This document shows, in pieces, positions 37,804 through 50,628 of a stretch of 64,000 bases of DNA. The stretch spans positions 1,078,501 through 1,142,500 of the forward strand of contig WPIO01000066.1 of assembly GCA_009760855.2 (NCBI GenBank), given 5' to 3'. Each line of letters opens with the position of its first letter. Positions within the stretch are counted from its first letter, which is position 1. Source of the DNA: Cristatella mucedo (Eukaryota; Bryozoa; Phylactolaemata; Cristatellidae). The translations under genes were made by a program, and so were the position numbers. The notes beneath the pieces are model-generated. The model worked only from the letters and a program-made list of their open reading frames with translations. It did not search any database and was not told where the DNA came from.

Positions 37804-38814
37804 ATTTCACAGATCAACGAGAAATTAGGTACTGCCTACGTCCAAGTCACGTGTATGGCCTGTGTGTAGTAGTTCTGGCAGTGAATTAACTTCAATAAAC
37901 GGAAGACCGCAGTTTGAAATATAACCCTTACGCTTTTTTAAATATACTGCTTTGTGACCGATTTCAAGCTCCAGACCCTAATAAGAATATAGACCGACAT
38001 TTAATGAAAAGCCGTCGGGCAATTTAATCGAGGAGGTACAGCTTAAATGCTAACATTAATCGAGAATGACAGCCAAAATAGAACACGAGACTTTTCCTGA
38101 ATTGCTACATTTTTTTAGGAACTTTAATTGTTTAAAGAAGTTTGCCTAATTGGAAAAAGAAACAATAGTTGTGATCTCGTAACCGTGCACGAATTCGGAA
38201 ATGGTTACTTCTGCGTATGGCAATATTGCAGAATGCTTTCAACCCTGAATTCGCTGAACGACAAAAATATGGTAAAAATAGTAATGCATTTGATGTGGCA
38301 CCTTGGGGACGCTAGCATTTGCACTTCCGATTTGCTGCAACGGAAGCAAAATTGAATCGAAAAATAATAACTTCTGATCGATATAATCACAGGTGTTGTG
38401 CATTTCAATAGTCATGGGTATTAAAAATGACTTCCTAGCTGTAATAAACGAGTACTAATTGCAAAGAAATACATGTGACATGTAAAAGAAATCCTTGCAA
38501 AAAATATTGGTAATAGAGTTTCACATTTCTTGACAGAGAATTTTAAAAATTCAGCATGGTTTAAGGATATCAAAATACGTTGTGTGATAATTTTGTGATA
38601 TCAAATCAGTCTTACTTTTACCCATAGAATATAGAGCTATGCAATATGAACATGAATAAACAGAATGAATTATGTTCGCTCTTTTTAACATGTTTCCTTA
38701 TAGATTGTGAAGGCTTGAGTGTATGCAGGCTGGGTGCAAAGGTCAAGCACAGTGGCTGAGTGCTGTAGTCGCCAGGATTATTGATACTCCTTTTTTAAAG
38801 CAAATCTCTTCACT

Positions 38815-40230
38815 GAGTCAGCATTGGTTACGGTGTACACATATGCAAAGAGAAATGTGGACTTAGGTGGAATATCACTGTTTCGTTTGCTCTTTTTTTC
38901 GGCAGCTTTTGATACTACTAATGACTAAGTCCTTCTTGAGAGCCTCTCATCTCGCCTGGACATTACTGACACTGCATTGCAGTGGTTCCGGTCCTATCTC
39001 AGTGAGAGACTTCAGAGTTTTGATTTGAATGGACAAAATACAATTTGAAATATGGGGTTTTCTCAGGGACCTGTGCTTAGCTCTGTTCCTTTCATGGTTT
39101 TTACTATGTAATAACCAAACTCAATCAACGCTTTCAATTATATTCGGACGACACTCTGCCGTACCTTGGCGTTGATCCATCCAAGCCTTCAAGAGCCTCA
39201 AACTCACCCAACTTAATTGTCACACGTATTGATGGTGTCATCATGTGGATGGGAGCAAATTCTCTTAAATTATGTGATGAAAAAAACCAACTTACAAGTT
39301 ATGAGGCAACCAATCGTGATTCGGAAAGTAGAAGGGCACTTGCACAAAAGAACTTCTAGTAGCATATCTCCTGTTGAATCTGTACGATATCTAGGTATCA
39401 CATTTCTAGGTAACCTTTTGTTAGACGACTATATCAGCTCCACAATCAAGTTTTCCTACTTCCAGCTAGCTAACGTTTTAAAATTCGGGCTTTTTAGACA
39501 TGGATACCACATCTAGTTTGATCTATGCATTTAATACACCCTGTCTTCACTTCTGTAACTAACTACTTGCTGGTCTAAGAGCTTGCTCAATAATTTAATT
39601 GCAGCTGGTCCAAAACTCTACAGCTAGGCTTCTCTGTCGTGTGCATCTCAGTTGCCTCATCTTACCAACTCTCACCAACCTGTACTACCTCCCATTATAG
39701 CTGAGATTCTATTTCAACGTTTTGTCTCAAAATTTTTAGGTATTTGCATTCTTTTTCTCTAGTCTACCCAAAGGATCAATTGCCCGCTATGCTAAGCACC
39801 CTACAACCCGTATTTCGGAACCTACTTGCTTACAAATCTCTCGTATGGACCTCAAATCCTTTGGAGTCGGTTCCCCTTATTCGTAGGCTCCCATTGAGCC
39901 CGTGATTCATTCCCGACTACGAGGCCACAAGATCCCCTAACTTGACTACATTTCAAAAGAAAACAATATCGCACCGATTTGTCCCAGTATTAATCATGTC
40001 CATGTGATTTGACCTGTATGTGCTTGTGCATGCTGACACTGTGCCTACTGCCACTTACCGCACTTTCTTGAGGACCAGGAGTATGTCACCTCCGATCATG
40101 TTATTCTTGGTGGCTTTTGAACATACTACCACAAGCCATTTGTTCTTTTTTCCTTTGCAGCAACAGTAAAGCACCTAGAAAGAGAAGAATTTGTCTGAGG
40201 GCGCATTATCAGGTTTATTATAATTATCAT
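38815..40230 (+). mobile_element. Family-1 LINE, RT to 3' end, decayed
   Basis: Sense copy with blocks for the RT core (ggcagcttttgatactacta, gcagtggttccggtcctatc), a catalytic region reading YSDDT in one frame, the coding end and the 3' tail with gagggcgcattatcaggttt. Frames are broken throughout. It lies between the gene L promoter and gene R. Confidence 0.85.
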
Positions 40231-40234
40231 GAAT

Positions 40235-42600
40235 ATTGTACACTAGCAAGAACAGCCTCAGTTCAAAGCAAAGTTTGTACAGCCTGGCGGAATTATTGTA
40301 AAGGTAGACTCAACTTGCTTGAGATTCGGAATCAAAATTATTAGACATGTGGTGGGCATGTTATTCTTGAATGTGTAATCTAAGCAAGGCGTGGCTTCTG
40401 CATGGGACTTCAAATTTGGGATGTAGATTCATGTATTGCATTTCATAATGACAGTAGTATCATCCGAATCAAGTACAAATAGGACGCTCAAACACCACTC
40501 CTCACGTTAAAAGTGCATACTGAATAAAGAAAATTTCAAAAGATGTCTTGATTAGGGGAACTTAGGCTACAGAATTATTGCTGCATCACGTGATCCTACA
40601 GTTATGACGATTTTTTAGGGACACTACAGCAGAGAGCAACTCTTCTTTTATGAACCTCAAAATAAAAAAAAAACATGTCTACTCTTTTAAGAGAAGTTTC
40701 CTTAACGGAAGCATATATTTGCTAGTGTTTCCTCACAGTGACGTAGAAAGTAAGCTGTGCACTGCTGCCTGACCCAACACTTAGGGCCAAGCTAAGCATG
40801 TTTGCAAGAACCGTGTGACACGACCCATTATAGTCTAACATTGGATTTAATAAGCTGCGTTGAGTCGTAACATCTCAAATATGCGAAAACAATTTGCATA
40901 TTTACAAATATATTCAGTCGCAGAGTTTTTGTGCATGAATTTGAATGCAACCGTTCAAGTCTCTTTTGAAAATTTGGATGTCGTATCTAATTCAGTGTTT
41001 TAGTTAGTACTCTCTCCATCATTCCGAGACTTCCACGAATAGCAACAACTCAGGAATTTAAAATTAATATAGACTCGAAAATATCTTCTTACCACATGCT
41101 ACCCAATTCTTTTTACTTTCTGTACTTTGAAATACCGCTTACTTACGCCTGTAGTTAATGTATTTGCCTTTGTCGTGCATAACCACAAATATTTATGTCA
41201 TTAGCCACAGCTTTTGCTCCTAGATCTTTCAGAATGGCCTCATTTAGGCCAATTACATTGACAGTGGACCCAGTTAGCCACCTCCATCCATTCTCTTACA
41301 CCAATATCTACCGAAATACTTGAATTAATTGTGGCGGACCTGCAGAGACCCTGTTTGAAACCCTATAGGTAGTAAATAATTTCCAGCTGGTTATAAAGAT
41401 AATCACTTCACAAGGCGAGCTTCGTTTTGTGCATACTTATCAATTCTTAGATGGATACTCGATATCAATGATGTCAAACTCCACGATCGATCTTATTGCA
41501 TGTATCGCTTACGGATCACAGCAAACCTTCTCAAATTCAATGGTGACACGACCATTGTCGTAGATGTGAAAAAATGTGCGACTCAAATATTTCTAATGTA
41601 ACTAATAAAAGTCTGCTTAATCAGCCTCCCTGTAGAAGAATCTGTTCAAAATCCAAGTGTACCTTATTTAAGCGACCGATTTCTCCATAGTGAAGTCTGC
41701 ATATATTTAGGTAAGCCACATAAGAAAGTGTGAGCAAGCTTACACTTGGTAACTACGCATAATTTGGGGTATCGTTTGGGCATCTCAACTAGACTTCATT
41801 AACATGCTGTTTGCAAATCTGCTAGCGTTCGCCATTAGGCACTTCCGGTTGGTCTAGGAATTCGACACTTGGCTTGCAGTCATGTGATGCATGTGCGGCT
41901 AAAGCCACATTACACACCCTGTCCCCCAGATAAAATTGGATTTGAAGGTCCCAGAAAAATATCTCCCAGTTTCCATTTCGCATTTTTCTTCAAAGATTAT
42001 CCATAAGTATTGCTAGGCGGCTTTTAGTACTTATTAAACGTTTCTTTAATCCGCAATGAAAGCCATGCAAGCTATGCCAATCAACTTAAGCTGATCTCTA
42101 TTAAGTACTCAACGACGCGTTAAGACTCTAAGATTATAAGGTATAACGGTGTAGCCCTGCAAGATATATCCGCTTAGTTCGCCATTCCTGATGGCGATAA
42201 CTTCGATAAAAGATTGAAAACTACGGTTATTTTATGTGAATCAGGCCAGTGCCAGAATGAACGCTAGACTAATATCTTATAGAGACATAAACAATGAAAC
42301 CTCCAGCATTGCTCGACACCTTTCCTGAGTCCTTCGGAATTGTCCTAGGCATGGCCATGTCTTCTAGATCTATGTATGTTAGCACAAACCTACCTTCATG
42401 CGTATTTATCAGCATATGTAAACTGCTGAATATATTCTCCATTACTTTTCGAACAAAATTCCACATAACGTAGCACAATATGAACTGCTTATTCTTACGT
42501 TTAGAAAGTACAAAGTACGAGGCTCTTAAGCAAATACCTAATGTGTTGTCTCTTAGTTTCTGCCCCCCCAGCCCGTTGATTTTCAAAAAATATTAAAATA
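40235..42600. other. Intergenic stretch, nothing firm
   Basis: AT-rich with no confident element. Near 41520 one plus-strand frame reads FNGDTTIVVDV, which faintly recalls an RT catalytic loop, but there is no supporting context. A minus-strand frame of 105 codons (42586-42269) has no recognisable domain. Confidence 0.45.
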
Positions 42601-42604
42601 GCAG

Positions 42605-42660
42605 TTTGATGCATCAGCTTAAGAACGGAGTGGCAGAAGCTCTAGCCCTGCAGGTCCAAA
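42605..42660 (+). mobile_element. Family-2 LINE scrap
   Basis: The text atcagcttaagaacggagtg and agaagctctagccctgcagg matches the C-terminal region near 58870-58915. Confidence 0.5.
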
Positions 42661-42839
42661 AGTGCGACAATAAAATTACAATGCTAATTCAGCGACCTTA
42701 ATTTACCTGCTTCCGTCAGTGCAATTTGTCCCTATCTCTGTCAGAGGCTACTTCTGAGCTGATCACTGCAACGACTGCCGTCCGGACAAGGCGGTGTTTC
42801 TTGCTTATCTTTCTCTGTCTGTTTGTCTCTTGACTTGGC

Positions 42840-43095
42840 CTCTTAACAAAAAATTAGAAAGACACCTATCTATGACAGCATTTACTGGGTTCCTGTGATT
42901 CGTCTTTTATTGCTTATGCGTGCTAACACTGTTGCATGCAGCCACAAACGACTCTTTCATGCTGACTCTATGCATGTCACGCATAACCATGTTATTCATG
43001 ATCTTTGTCACGCGTGATAATACTCTAAATTCAATCGTATTTCACTTTGCAGCAAATATAAAATACCCAGAAAAACCCTCACCTAATGTCCATGT
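42840..43095 (+). mobile_element. Family-1 LINE 3' UTR, plus orientation
   Basis: Shows acctatctatgacagcattt actgggttcctgtgattcg, then catgctgactctatgcatgtc and cactttgcagcaaatataaa. The ATT tail is lost. A closely similar piece is repeated at 43.7-44.0 kb. Confidence 0.8.
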
Positions 43096-43399
43096 TTTGG
43101 TAGGGTTAAAGACCTAGTGCATGACATCAAATTGCTATAGGGTAAACTAGTAACATAGTTTTATTGATTACCAAGCAAGGGAAAATAAATTAGAGTGTGC
43201 TAGGTTGTTCTCAGAAACAATACATCGGTTTTAAGAGAGTTTTAAATCACCATTTCTAAGCTCCTAAAAAGGTAACTTATATAGTTATCGCCCTACCATA
43301 AACTGATCATTTAATAATCGTTGATTTGAAAACTACAGGCAGGTTTTTTGGGCCTTTTTTACTATATTAGGGCAATGACTGATTCTTTCCGCGTTTTTA

Positions 43400-44005
43400 T
43401 CTCGTCTGCTTTCTAATACACGGGATGAAACCACTTCTCGCCGACCTTGACTGGCTACAAGTCAAGCAGCTGGTCTATTTCAATTTTCTGTTGTTCAATT
43501 TTAGGTCACTTCATTCTTCGGCTGTATCCTGTCCATCAGAGATACTCCCCCACAAGGCTAAGCATCTTAGCACCCGATTTAAAAAAAAACTAACTGTTTA
43601 CCTATGCCTCGTACAATCCACAAATCCTTTGGAAACCGTGCCTCCAGTTTGCATTCTCCCAAAGCCTGGAGCTCATTCCTCACTTGAGGCATGACATCGT
43701 TTGACTTGGCCTCTTTAACAAAGAATTAAAAACGCACCTATCTAGGATAGCATTGACTAGATCCCCGTGATTCATTCTTTATGTGCATATGCGTGCTAAC
43801 ACTGTTGCATGCAACCAATAACCACCCTTTCATGCTGACCCTGTGCATTTCACCTGTAACCATGTTATTCATGATCTTTTTCAAGCTTGACATTACTGCA
43901 AATTCAATCGCTTTTCTCTTTGCAGCAAATATAAAGTGCCTAGAAAGAGATTGAGTTCTCTGAGGGGCTTTATCAAGTGCATTGTTGTTATAATTATTAT
44001 AATTA
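43400..44005 (+). mobile_element. Family-1 LINE 3' half, plus orientation
   Basis: Begins near MKPLLADLDWLQVKQLVYFN, continues through the coding end and 3' UTR to aagtgcctagaaagagattg, ggggctttatcaagtgcatt and an ATT-type tail. Its 3' UTR has the same local variants as the 42.9 kb piece (cctatctaggatagcatt), so the two are close relatives or a local duplication. Confidence 0.85.
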
Positions 44006-44507
44006 TCAAAGGTTTGTAGTTACAGCTGCAAATTACTTTGAATGTCTACTTTAGCACCTTGCTATAGTAAGCACACTGGTGTGGTGAAGTAGCACTGACC
44101 GCTCACTGATTGGTATTGTAGGTTTTTGATTCATCCGCTTATGTCGAGCAGTTGATCTCTGATTTTGACATATCTTGCAAGCTTATGTGAAAATATACAT
44201 CCAGGTATTTTCCTTATGTGAAAAATGCACTTCCAGTTAGTGCAAAACTCTGCATCCAGGTATATCCGTTGCTAGTGTTTATATCTCATGGCACAATCGG
44301 TTAACCTAGTTCAAGGGCTGCTTACCAACCAGGCTATGTAAGGTTTTATTTTCACTTTCAAGTACTTAAGTTTTTACTGAGGGCAAACCTAAATGGTTTG
44401 TTTGCCATGCAGACTAGGCCTCAACCAGCCACCTCATTTTTTAAGTCGGCCATCCATCCCTTCGACTAATAAGAAATCACATACAAGACACGCATTTTTT
44501 GCTTATA

Positions 44508-44680
44508 TGCCGTGATGGCACACTAGATAAGGCGGTTGCTTTCACGACCTCGGCCCCGAGGTCATGGGTTCGATTCTCGTGGAGAGCGATTCTTTATCGC
44601 CACTGCAAGCAGTGGTGATAGCCGTAAAGGCTCTTCTTAGGCTGTTAATCAGCTAGGACTTATCTATTTGTTTATGTGCT
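44508..44680 (+). mobile_element. tRNA-derived SINE, best-kept copy
   Basis: A clear A-box region (gatggcacactagataaggc), B box (ggttcgattctc), body (ttatcgccactgcaagcagt, gatagccgtaaaggctcttc) and tail (aatcagctaggacttatcta) in order. The tRNA half lacks the full cloverleaf expected of a functional tRNA. Confidence 0.9.
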
Positions 44681-45264
44681 GTCGTGGTACATAATTAATT
44701 TTAGACGGTGTTACAGCACCTCTGACTTTACGGCATTGGCCGTCAGCAAAAAGTGAGATATTTTCTCCTTAGCTTGGCCCCTGTGGAATTTACCTTCGCA
44801 TGCTCATGCAGGCGTATTTCCTATCATCACCAACCAACGAACATACTTCTTTTGCTTCATCCTCTCAAGCGCCTAGAGAACGATCTAGTATTATTATTTT
44901 AGGGGCTGAGTGAAATTTTGAATAATTACTAATGCTGTTATTTAAGTCTTATCTGATATTATTTAAGGGCTTTTTTGTTTTTCTTCTAGTGTTAGGCACA
45001 TTCAGCTATACTTTCATCTGTTAGGCTTAGAATGCATCTCATTCTGACAATCAGAGTATAAGAGGAACTCACACGGACCAAGCCTTACTGTGACCGTGAC
45101 ATTGATTCTCGCCTCCCGACATCTCACAGGCCTTCGTGTTCGTCGCAGAATTCTTCCGAAAACCGCAGTTATTTTGAATATCATATATGGAAATGATACC
45201 GCTAAGACATGTTTAAAGTTATTTTTATTGTTATTTGACAGTAGCACATAATAAATTACGTGCC

Positions 45265-47360
45265 TATTGATATATAAACGGTTATTGCTTCCGACTTCTG
45301 GGTCTCTAAAGCAGGCAGCTGCCTTAGCTATGCCGGCAGGTACTAACCTGCATGTTAGTTACAATCGTCCTCACCTGTTATCGCTCGGTCGTCGTAGATC
45401 AAATGCATTCATAGATATTAATGCTGTTGCTAAGATTCGTGAACTATGCATTACCAAAAGAAAAGCACTTGGAGCTGCCACATTGACCTTAAACTTGCCA
45501 GGTCTACTAGGGGCAAGCTAGAAAACGCAAGCACAAGATCAGGACTGACTATCAATCGACAGGCACGTGATGACTACTCGTGCCAATCGATCCTAGCAAA
45601 GGCTAAGTCTAGCATTTATAAAAACGTTGTTGAATCACAGATGCAAAATCCAACAATGCCTATTTTGACGATCAACCATCTCATCATCCACTCTCAGATA
45701 AGGTACTTACCTGATGATTCATGTGAAGATGGATTATCTCGGTTCTTTGTGCAGAAGACATGTTCACTGAGTTTATCCCTGCCATGACGACATCTACCCT
45801 AGAATGCTGTCCCTAGATTCCCGGCTCCACCTCAAAGTCTTCATTTTAGCAAGTCAATAGAGGTGACGTCCTGAAGTTAATATCCGAATCAAAAAAGAGA
45901 GCAGGTCGTTGGACACAATTCTCGCTATCCTGCTCTTACGTTGCATTGATCTGCTGCTTTATGCATAAATAAAATCATTAGTATGTCCTTAGCCTCAGGT
46001 CATGTCCCATCACCTTACAAAGAGCTGTAGTCAATCCACTACTCTTGAAAGCATCACTAGACCAAGAAAAATTGAGCAACTACCGCCCAGTCTCCCTTCT
46101 ACCATTCCTATCAAAGACACTAGAACTGGTAGTGGCGGACAATCTGCACTCGTATATTGAAGCCTCCAACCTTGCTAGTAAGTTCCAATCTAGCTTTAGA
46201 GCTAATCGCTCTACCGAATCAGCATCGCTTAGGGGTTGCAAACGAACTACTTAGGAATGCAGGCGTGGGTAGAGTATCTCTGCTTGTTTTGGTCAATATT
46301 CCGGTACCTTTTGATACTATCGATCACCAAGTTCTTCCAGGGCACCTCTCATCTTGCCTTTGTATCACTGGTACTTCTCAGCAACGGTTCAGGTCCTATC
46401 TCAGTGGGAGACTCCAGAGTTTTGACGACAACGGATATAGGTTCTCTCAGGTGCCTCTGAAATATGGGGTACCTCAGGACTCTGTGCTAAGTATAGTTTT
46501 TTCACGCTTTATACTCTCCCTCTAGCTGATACGATTGCCAAATATAATCTAGGCTTTCAAGTCTATGTGGTTGACACTCAATCCTACCTTTGCTTTGATC
46601 TTTATTAGCCTTCGTGCACCTTGAATTCTCTCAACTTACTTTCTGCATGCATTGATGAAATTTGCACATGCATGAAAGCAAATTTCTTAAAATAGACGAC
46701 GACAAAACTAGCTTACTAGCTACAAGCAAGATCGGTGTCATTCAAGAATTGGAAAGGCTGAAAATCAAAATTGGCTATGTCAGCTACTGCGGAATCAGCT
46801 CGAAATCTTGGTGTAATGATCCAAAGTGACGTCTCGTTAGACGACCACATCAGCTCCACAATCAAGTCTTCCTGCTTTCAGCCACATAACGTTGCTATAA
46901 TTCGGGCTTGTTTAGATAAGTATACGACGCTTAAGTTGGTCCATGCATTTGTGGCATCACGTCTTGCCTTCTGTAACCAACAGCTTGCATGCCTACAGGC
47001 ATGTGGAATCAGGTGATTACAGCTGTTGTGAACTTCTGCAGCTAGGCTTGTCTGTTGTGAGCGTCACATTTGCCACATTATGAAGCTTCTCCCCGACTTC
47101 ACTATCGAAGCGTCACACAACGAATCGACTTCAAGATTTTATCCCTTAATTCTTAGTTTACTTCATTCCGTCGCTCCAGTCTATCTCTTAGATCTACATA
47201 CCCTCCAGGGAAAGCATCGTACTACCTGGTTTTCGAAATCCATGTTCACCAATACCTCGTACAATCCTCAAATCCTTTGGAGACAGTGCATTTAGCTCGT
47301 ATGCTCCCGAAGCCTGGAACTCACTCCTGACTCGCTTCAGAACATCTCCTTAAATTAATG
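45265..47360 (+). mobile_element. Family-1 LINE with N-terminal part and internal deletion
   Basis: The 5' part reads YNRPHLLSLGRRRSNAFID and AKIRELCITKRK, a pattern seen at the start of L2-like ORF2. It then passes to the pre-RT linker (SQIRYLPDDSCEDGLSRFFV) with no endonuclease between, so about 0.7 kb of expected coding sequence is absent. RT blocks [20 protein letters not shown] and VFSRFILSL follow, with frameshifts and stops. The catalytic motif region reads VYVVDTQ. Longest preserved 5' extent of family 1 in the window. Confidence 0.86.
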
Positions 47361-48875
47361 ATAATACTAATTATAATGCACTTAATAAAGCGCCCTCAGA
47401 GAACTTAATTTCTTTCAAGGCGCTTTACATTTGCGGGAAAGTGAAATGCAATTGAATGGTAAGTAAAATCATGCTTGAAAAAAAAAATGAATAATGTGGT
47501 TAGGGGTGACATGCACAGGGTCAACATGCAAATGTGGTTAGAGGCAGCATGCACAGTGTCAGCACCCATAAGCACATGAAGGACGAATCACAGTGACCCA
47601 CTAAATGCAGTCCTAAATAGGTGTGTTTTCAAATTCCTTTTAAATGTGGTCAGGTCAGGGGATGTTCAGACGAAGAACGGGAGTGAGTTACAGGCTTTGG
47701 GAGCATATGAACTAGATGCATGGTCTCCAAAGGATTTAAAGTTTGTACGAGGTATTTCTAGAATGTTGGATTGCGAAAAACGAGTGGTACGATGCTTGGC
47801 CTGATGGGGTAGTATATTTGAGAGATAGGCAGGAGCCATAGAATGAAAAGACCTAAAAGTGAGCGACAAAACCTCAAAGTCAATCCGTTGCTTGAGTGGT
47901 AGCCAGTGCAGGTCGGCGAGAAGTGGAGTAATGTGGCAACTGCAACGCTCACGACAGACAAGCCACGCTGCTGAGTTTTGTACCAGCTGCAATCGCCTGA
48001 TCGGACATGCTCGTAGGCCAGTAAGCAGTGAGTTGCAGAAGTCGAGACGGGATGTCACTAATGCAAGGACCAACTTGGACGTGGTATCCTTGTCTAAACA
48101 AGCCCGAATTTTAGCAATGTTATGAAGCTGAAAATAGACGCATTTGACTTTGGAGCGGATATGGTCTTCTAACGAGAGGTCGCTTTTGGATATGACACCT
48201 AGATTTCGAGCTGATTCACCTGGAGATATGCTGGCGGAGCCAATTTTGAGAGTCAGCCTTTCCAATCCCCGAGTCACACTCGGTTTGCCCATAAATAGTT
48301 AATTAGTTTTATCATCGTATAGTTTTAGAATATTTGCTGCCATCCATGTGCGGATGTCATCAATTCTTGCAGCAAGTGAATTGAGAGAATTTGAGAAGCT
48401 CGAAGGCTGGGGGAGATCAAAGGAAAGTTGCAACTGAGTGTCATCCGTAAAGAAGTGAAAGCCAAGATTATGCTTGGCAATCACTTTAGCAAGAGGGAAA
48501 GTATAAACCGTGAAAAGAACCAGACCTAGCACGGGGACCTGAGGTACTCCATATTTTATTTCAGAGGTACTTCAGATGATCTTTGTCTATTCACGTCAAT
48601 ACTCTGGAGTCTCCCACTGAGATAGGACCTGAACCACTGCAGAGTAGTGCCAGTGATGACCAGGCGAGATGAGAGGCGCTCTAGAAGAACTAAGTGATCG
48701 ATGGTATCAAATGCCGCCGAAAGATCAAGCAAAACAAGCAGAGACACTCTACCCATATCGGCATTCCTACCTAGGTCGTTGTATACCCGAAGCAATGCTG
48801 ACTCTGTGGAGTGATTAGCTCCAAAGCTAGACAGGAACTTACTAGCAAGGTGCGAGGTTTTGATCCCTTACTAGA
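47355..48875 (-). mobile_element. Family-1 LINE, RT plus 3' end, minus orientation
   Basis: The copy has a 208-codon frame (48292-47666) for the C-terminal region (GLERLTLKIGSASISPGESA, RLDFCNSLLTGLRACPIRR), and RT frames at 48532-48299 (FHFFTDDTQLQLSF) and 48795-48556 ([20 protein letters not shown]). The catalytic loop is FTDD. Frames are separated by a frameshift or small insertion. The copy is cut at its 5' side at about 48875, where a plus-oriented tail begins. Confidence 0.93.
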
Positions 48876-49155
48876 CCACATTAAAAAAAACTTATTAGCA
48901 CATCTACTAAAGACAGCATTTAGTGGGTCCCTGTGATTCGTTCTTCAAGTTCTCATGCATGCTGATACTGTGCATGCTGCCACTAACCGTAATTGTATTC
49001 TGACCCTGTGCATGTCATCCATATTTCATTAATGTCGTTTATCAAGCATGATATAACTCACCATCCCATTGCGTTTGCTATGGCAGTAAGTGTAAAGTGC
49101 CAAGAAAGTGATTGAGTTATCTGAGGGCGCTTTATCAAGTGCATTTCATTCTTAT
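48868..49155 (+). mobile_element. Family-1 LINE 3' UTR, plus orientation
   Basis: Shows agcatttagtgggtccctgtgattcg, tactgtgcatgctgccacta and gagggcgctttatcaagtgc in sense. It meets the minus-oriented copy on its left, giving an inverted arrangement. Confidence 0.85.
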
Positions 49156-49159
49156 TTTC

Positions 49160-50045
49160 GGATGAAACTCAGTTTTTATCCATAGAAGTGGAGAAATTCA
49201 TATGGTTAGTGGATAGCTAGTTTTGTATTCTCTCGGGTAAATTCGACTGGAAAGCTTCGCAAGAACGTTCCATTTGATTGAGGCTATTTAAAAAAGGTTT
49301 AGAGAGGCTTTTTGACAGATGCGAGGATAGATTTCACATGATAAACTAAATCCATGAGTTAAGTGGGTCGTAAAAATGAAATAGGACTAAGCAGTATTCA
49401 AAGTGATCTGGCCAGAGAGTGAGGACAATGGAATTCAAAATGAGTGGCGTAATCTCAAAATCAAGAAACGTCTTGAGCAGGATTACATATATACGAAAAA
49501 TTCTAGGAAACACGAATGTTTAAGCTCTAGATATAGACAGCCTTGCTGTTGGATTTTCCAAGAGTTGTTTGCTTTTGATCCCCTTATAATGAACACATAA
49601 CAATAATAACCTAACTAATCGTAGTGTATAGATAATATTTACTATCTAAAGAGAAAATTCCTACAGCGCCGAGAGACCAAAATATTTTCCTCACGGCAGA
49701 GAACCTAAACGCCAGTCGGGCATAGAGGTACCTCTTTAAGTGCCTGCCTGACTAATCGAGGTTGCCGACTCGAGTTTTGTGGCGTAAGAGCATACAGGTT
49801 AGGATCTCTTGCAACGCTAAAGCAAATAAATGAAACACGAATATAATATGTAAAGGTAATTCATTAGTGTGCGTGCAATGTAACATGCGGTGCCGAGGTT
49901 TGGTTTTGGGAAAGGTAAGGCTGTAGAAACGCAATCGTACCGAGCGCCCTCCCTCCTCCCCCTTGCACGAGCTCTGCATGCCACGGGCGGCACGGCATCC
50001 CACGTCCTTATTACAAAGCAGACCTGAGCTCTACACTTGGCAGCA
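49160..50045. other. Intergenic DNA downstream of gene R
   Basis: No exon or repeat was recognised. A CT-rich, GC-richer patch around 49920-50010 has no clear identity. The 3' end of the gene R transcript probably falls here or in the SINE region to the right. Confidence 0.4.
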
Positions 50046-50047
50046 CA

Positions 50048-50236
50048 AATAATAAATAAATAAGTCCTAGCTGATTGAACAGCCTCTTTTTGTATAGTGA
50101 CAGAAGAGCCTTTATGGCTATCACCACCGTTTGTAGCTGAGATGCAGAAGTGCCCACCGCAGGAATCGAACCCATGACCTCTGGACCGAGGTCGTGAAAG
50201 CAACCACCTTACCTATTGTGCCATCACGTCTCACCA
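50048..50236 (-). mobile_element. tRNA-derived SINE downstream of gene R
   Basis: Minus orientation: tail (ataaataaataagtcctagc) at left, body (gacagaagagcctttatggc), B-box antisense (ggaatcgaacccatgacctc) and A-box region (taccta ttgtgccatcacg) at right. It sits 36 bp past the stop of the possible last exon and so may lie in its 3' UTR. Confidence 0.88.
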
Positions 50237-50271
50237 AGCATCTTGATTGGTCGGCAGCGACCTAAATTTGT

Positions 50272-50536
50272 CTACCGAATCGAGGCGGATTTTAATTCCA
50301 AAGTATGTGCACCACCCACAGACGCCAAGTGAGAGAGACTAATAGGGGATCCTATGTTGTAGCTGCTTGAGCTGCTCTGTCCGGCTAGCCCAGAGATCGC
50401 TTGGCCACCGAAACTATCGCGTGTAGTTATGGGCACAAGCGAGCTGCACCTAAGTCCCATCGCCTGCTTTGTTAGTTCACGTTTATTCGCTGTCTTCCCT
50501 CTGCGCTTCGACGAATAAAAACCATGGCATTCGTCC
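50272..50536 (-). CDS. Possible alternative last exon of gene R (Ser-rich tail)
   Basis: An open frame of 87 codons lies just downstream of the transmembrane exon on the same strand, preceded by a reasonable acceptor (ttgagcttctgcag). Its phase requires two bases from an upstream exon. A donor of that phase exists inside the transmembrane exon (AT/GTACGA, exon end 50687). The product would be a Lys/Arg-rich start (SSKRRGKTANKR) followed by a Ser/Gly-rich segment (GLAGQSSSSSYNIGS) and a stop at 50272. The composition is coding-like and GC-rich, unlike nearby intergenic DNA. It may equally be 3' untranslated sequence of the unspliced form. The donor is mediocre, so confidence is low. Confidence 0.3.
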
Positions 50537-50628
50537 CTGCAGAAGCTCAACGAGCAAGCGCTTCAGTCAAGCGAATCATCCCAGCTAGGCGGCTGAGATT
50601 ACTGCTGCCATGACAGCTAGCGGTCGGC

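Noticed and set aside
41390-41720. Faint RT-like text (NGDTTIVV) in intergenic DNA
   Set aside because: A single short resemblance without flanking RT blocks.
45014-45247. Minus-strand frame with NVTVTVRLGPCEF, considered as an Ig exon
   Set aside because: Only one strand-like segment, no convincing acceptor, and it borders a LINE on the other strand.
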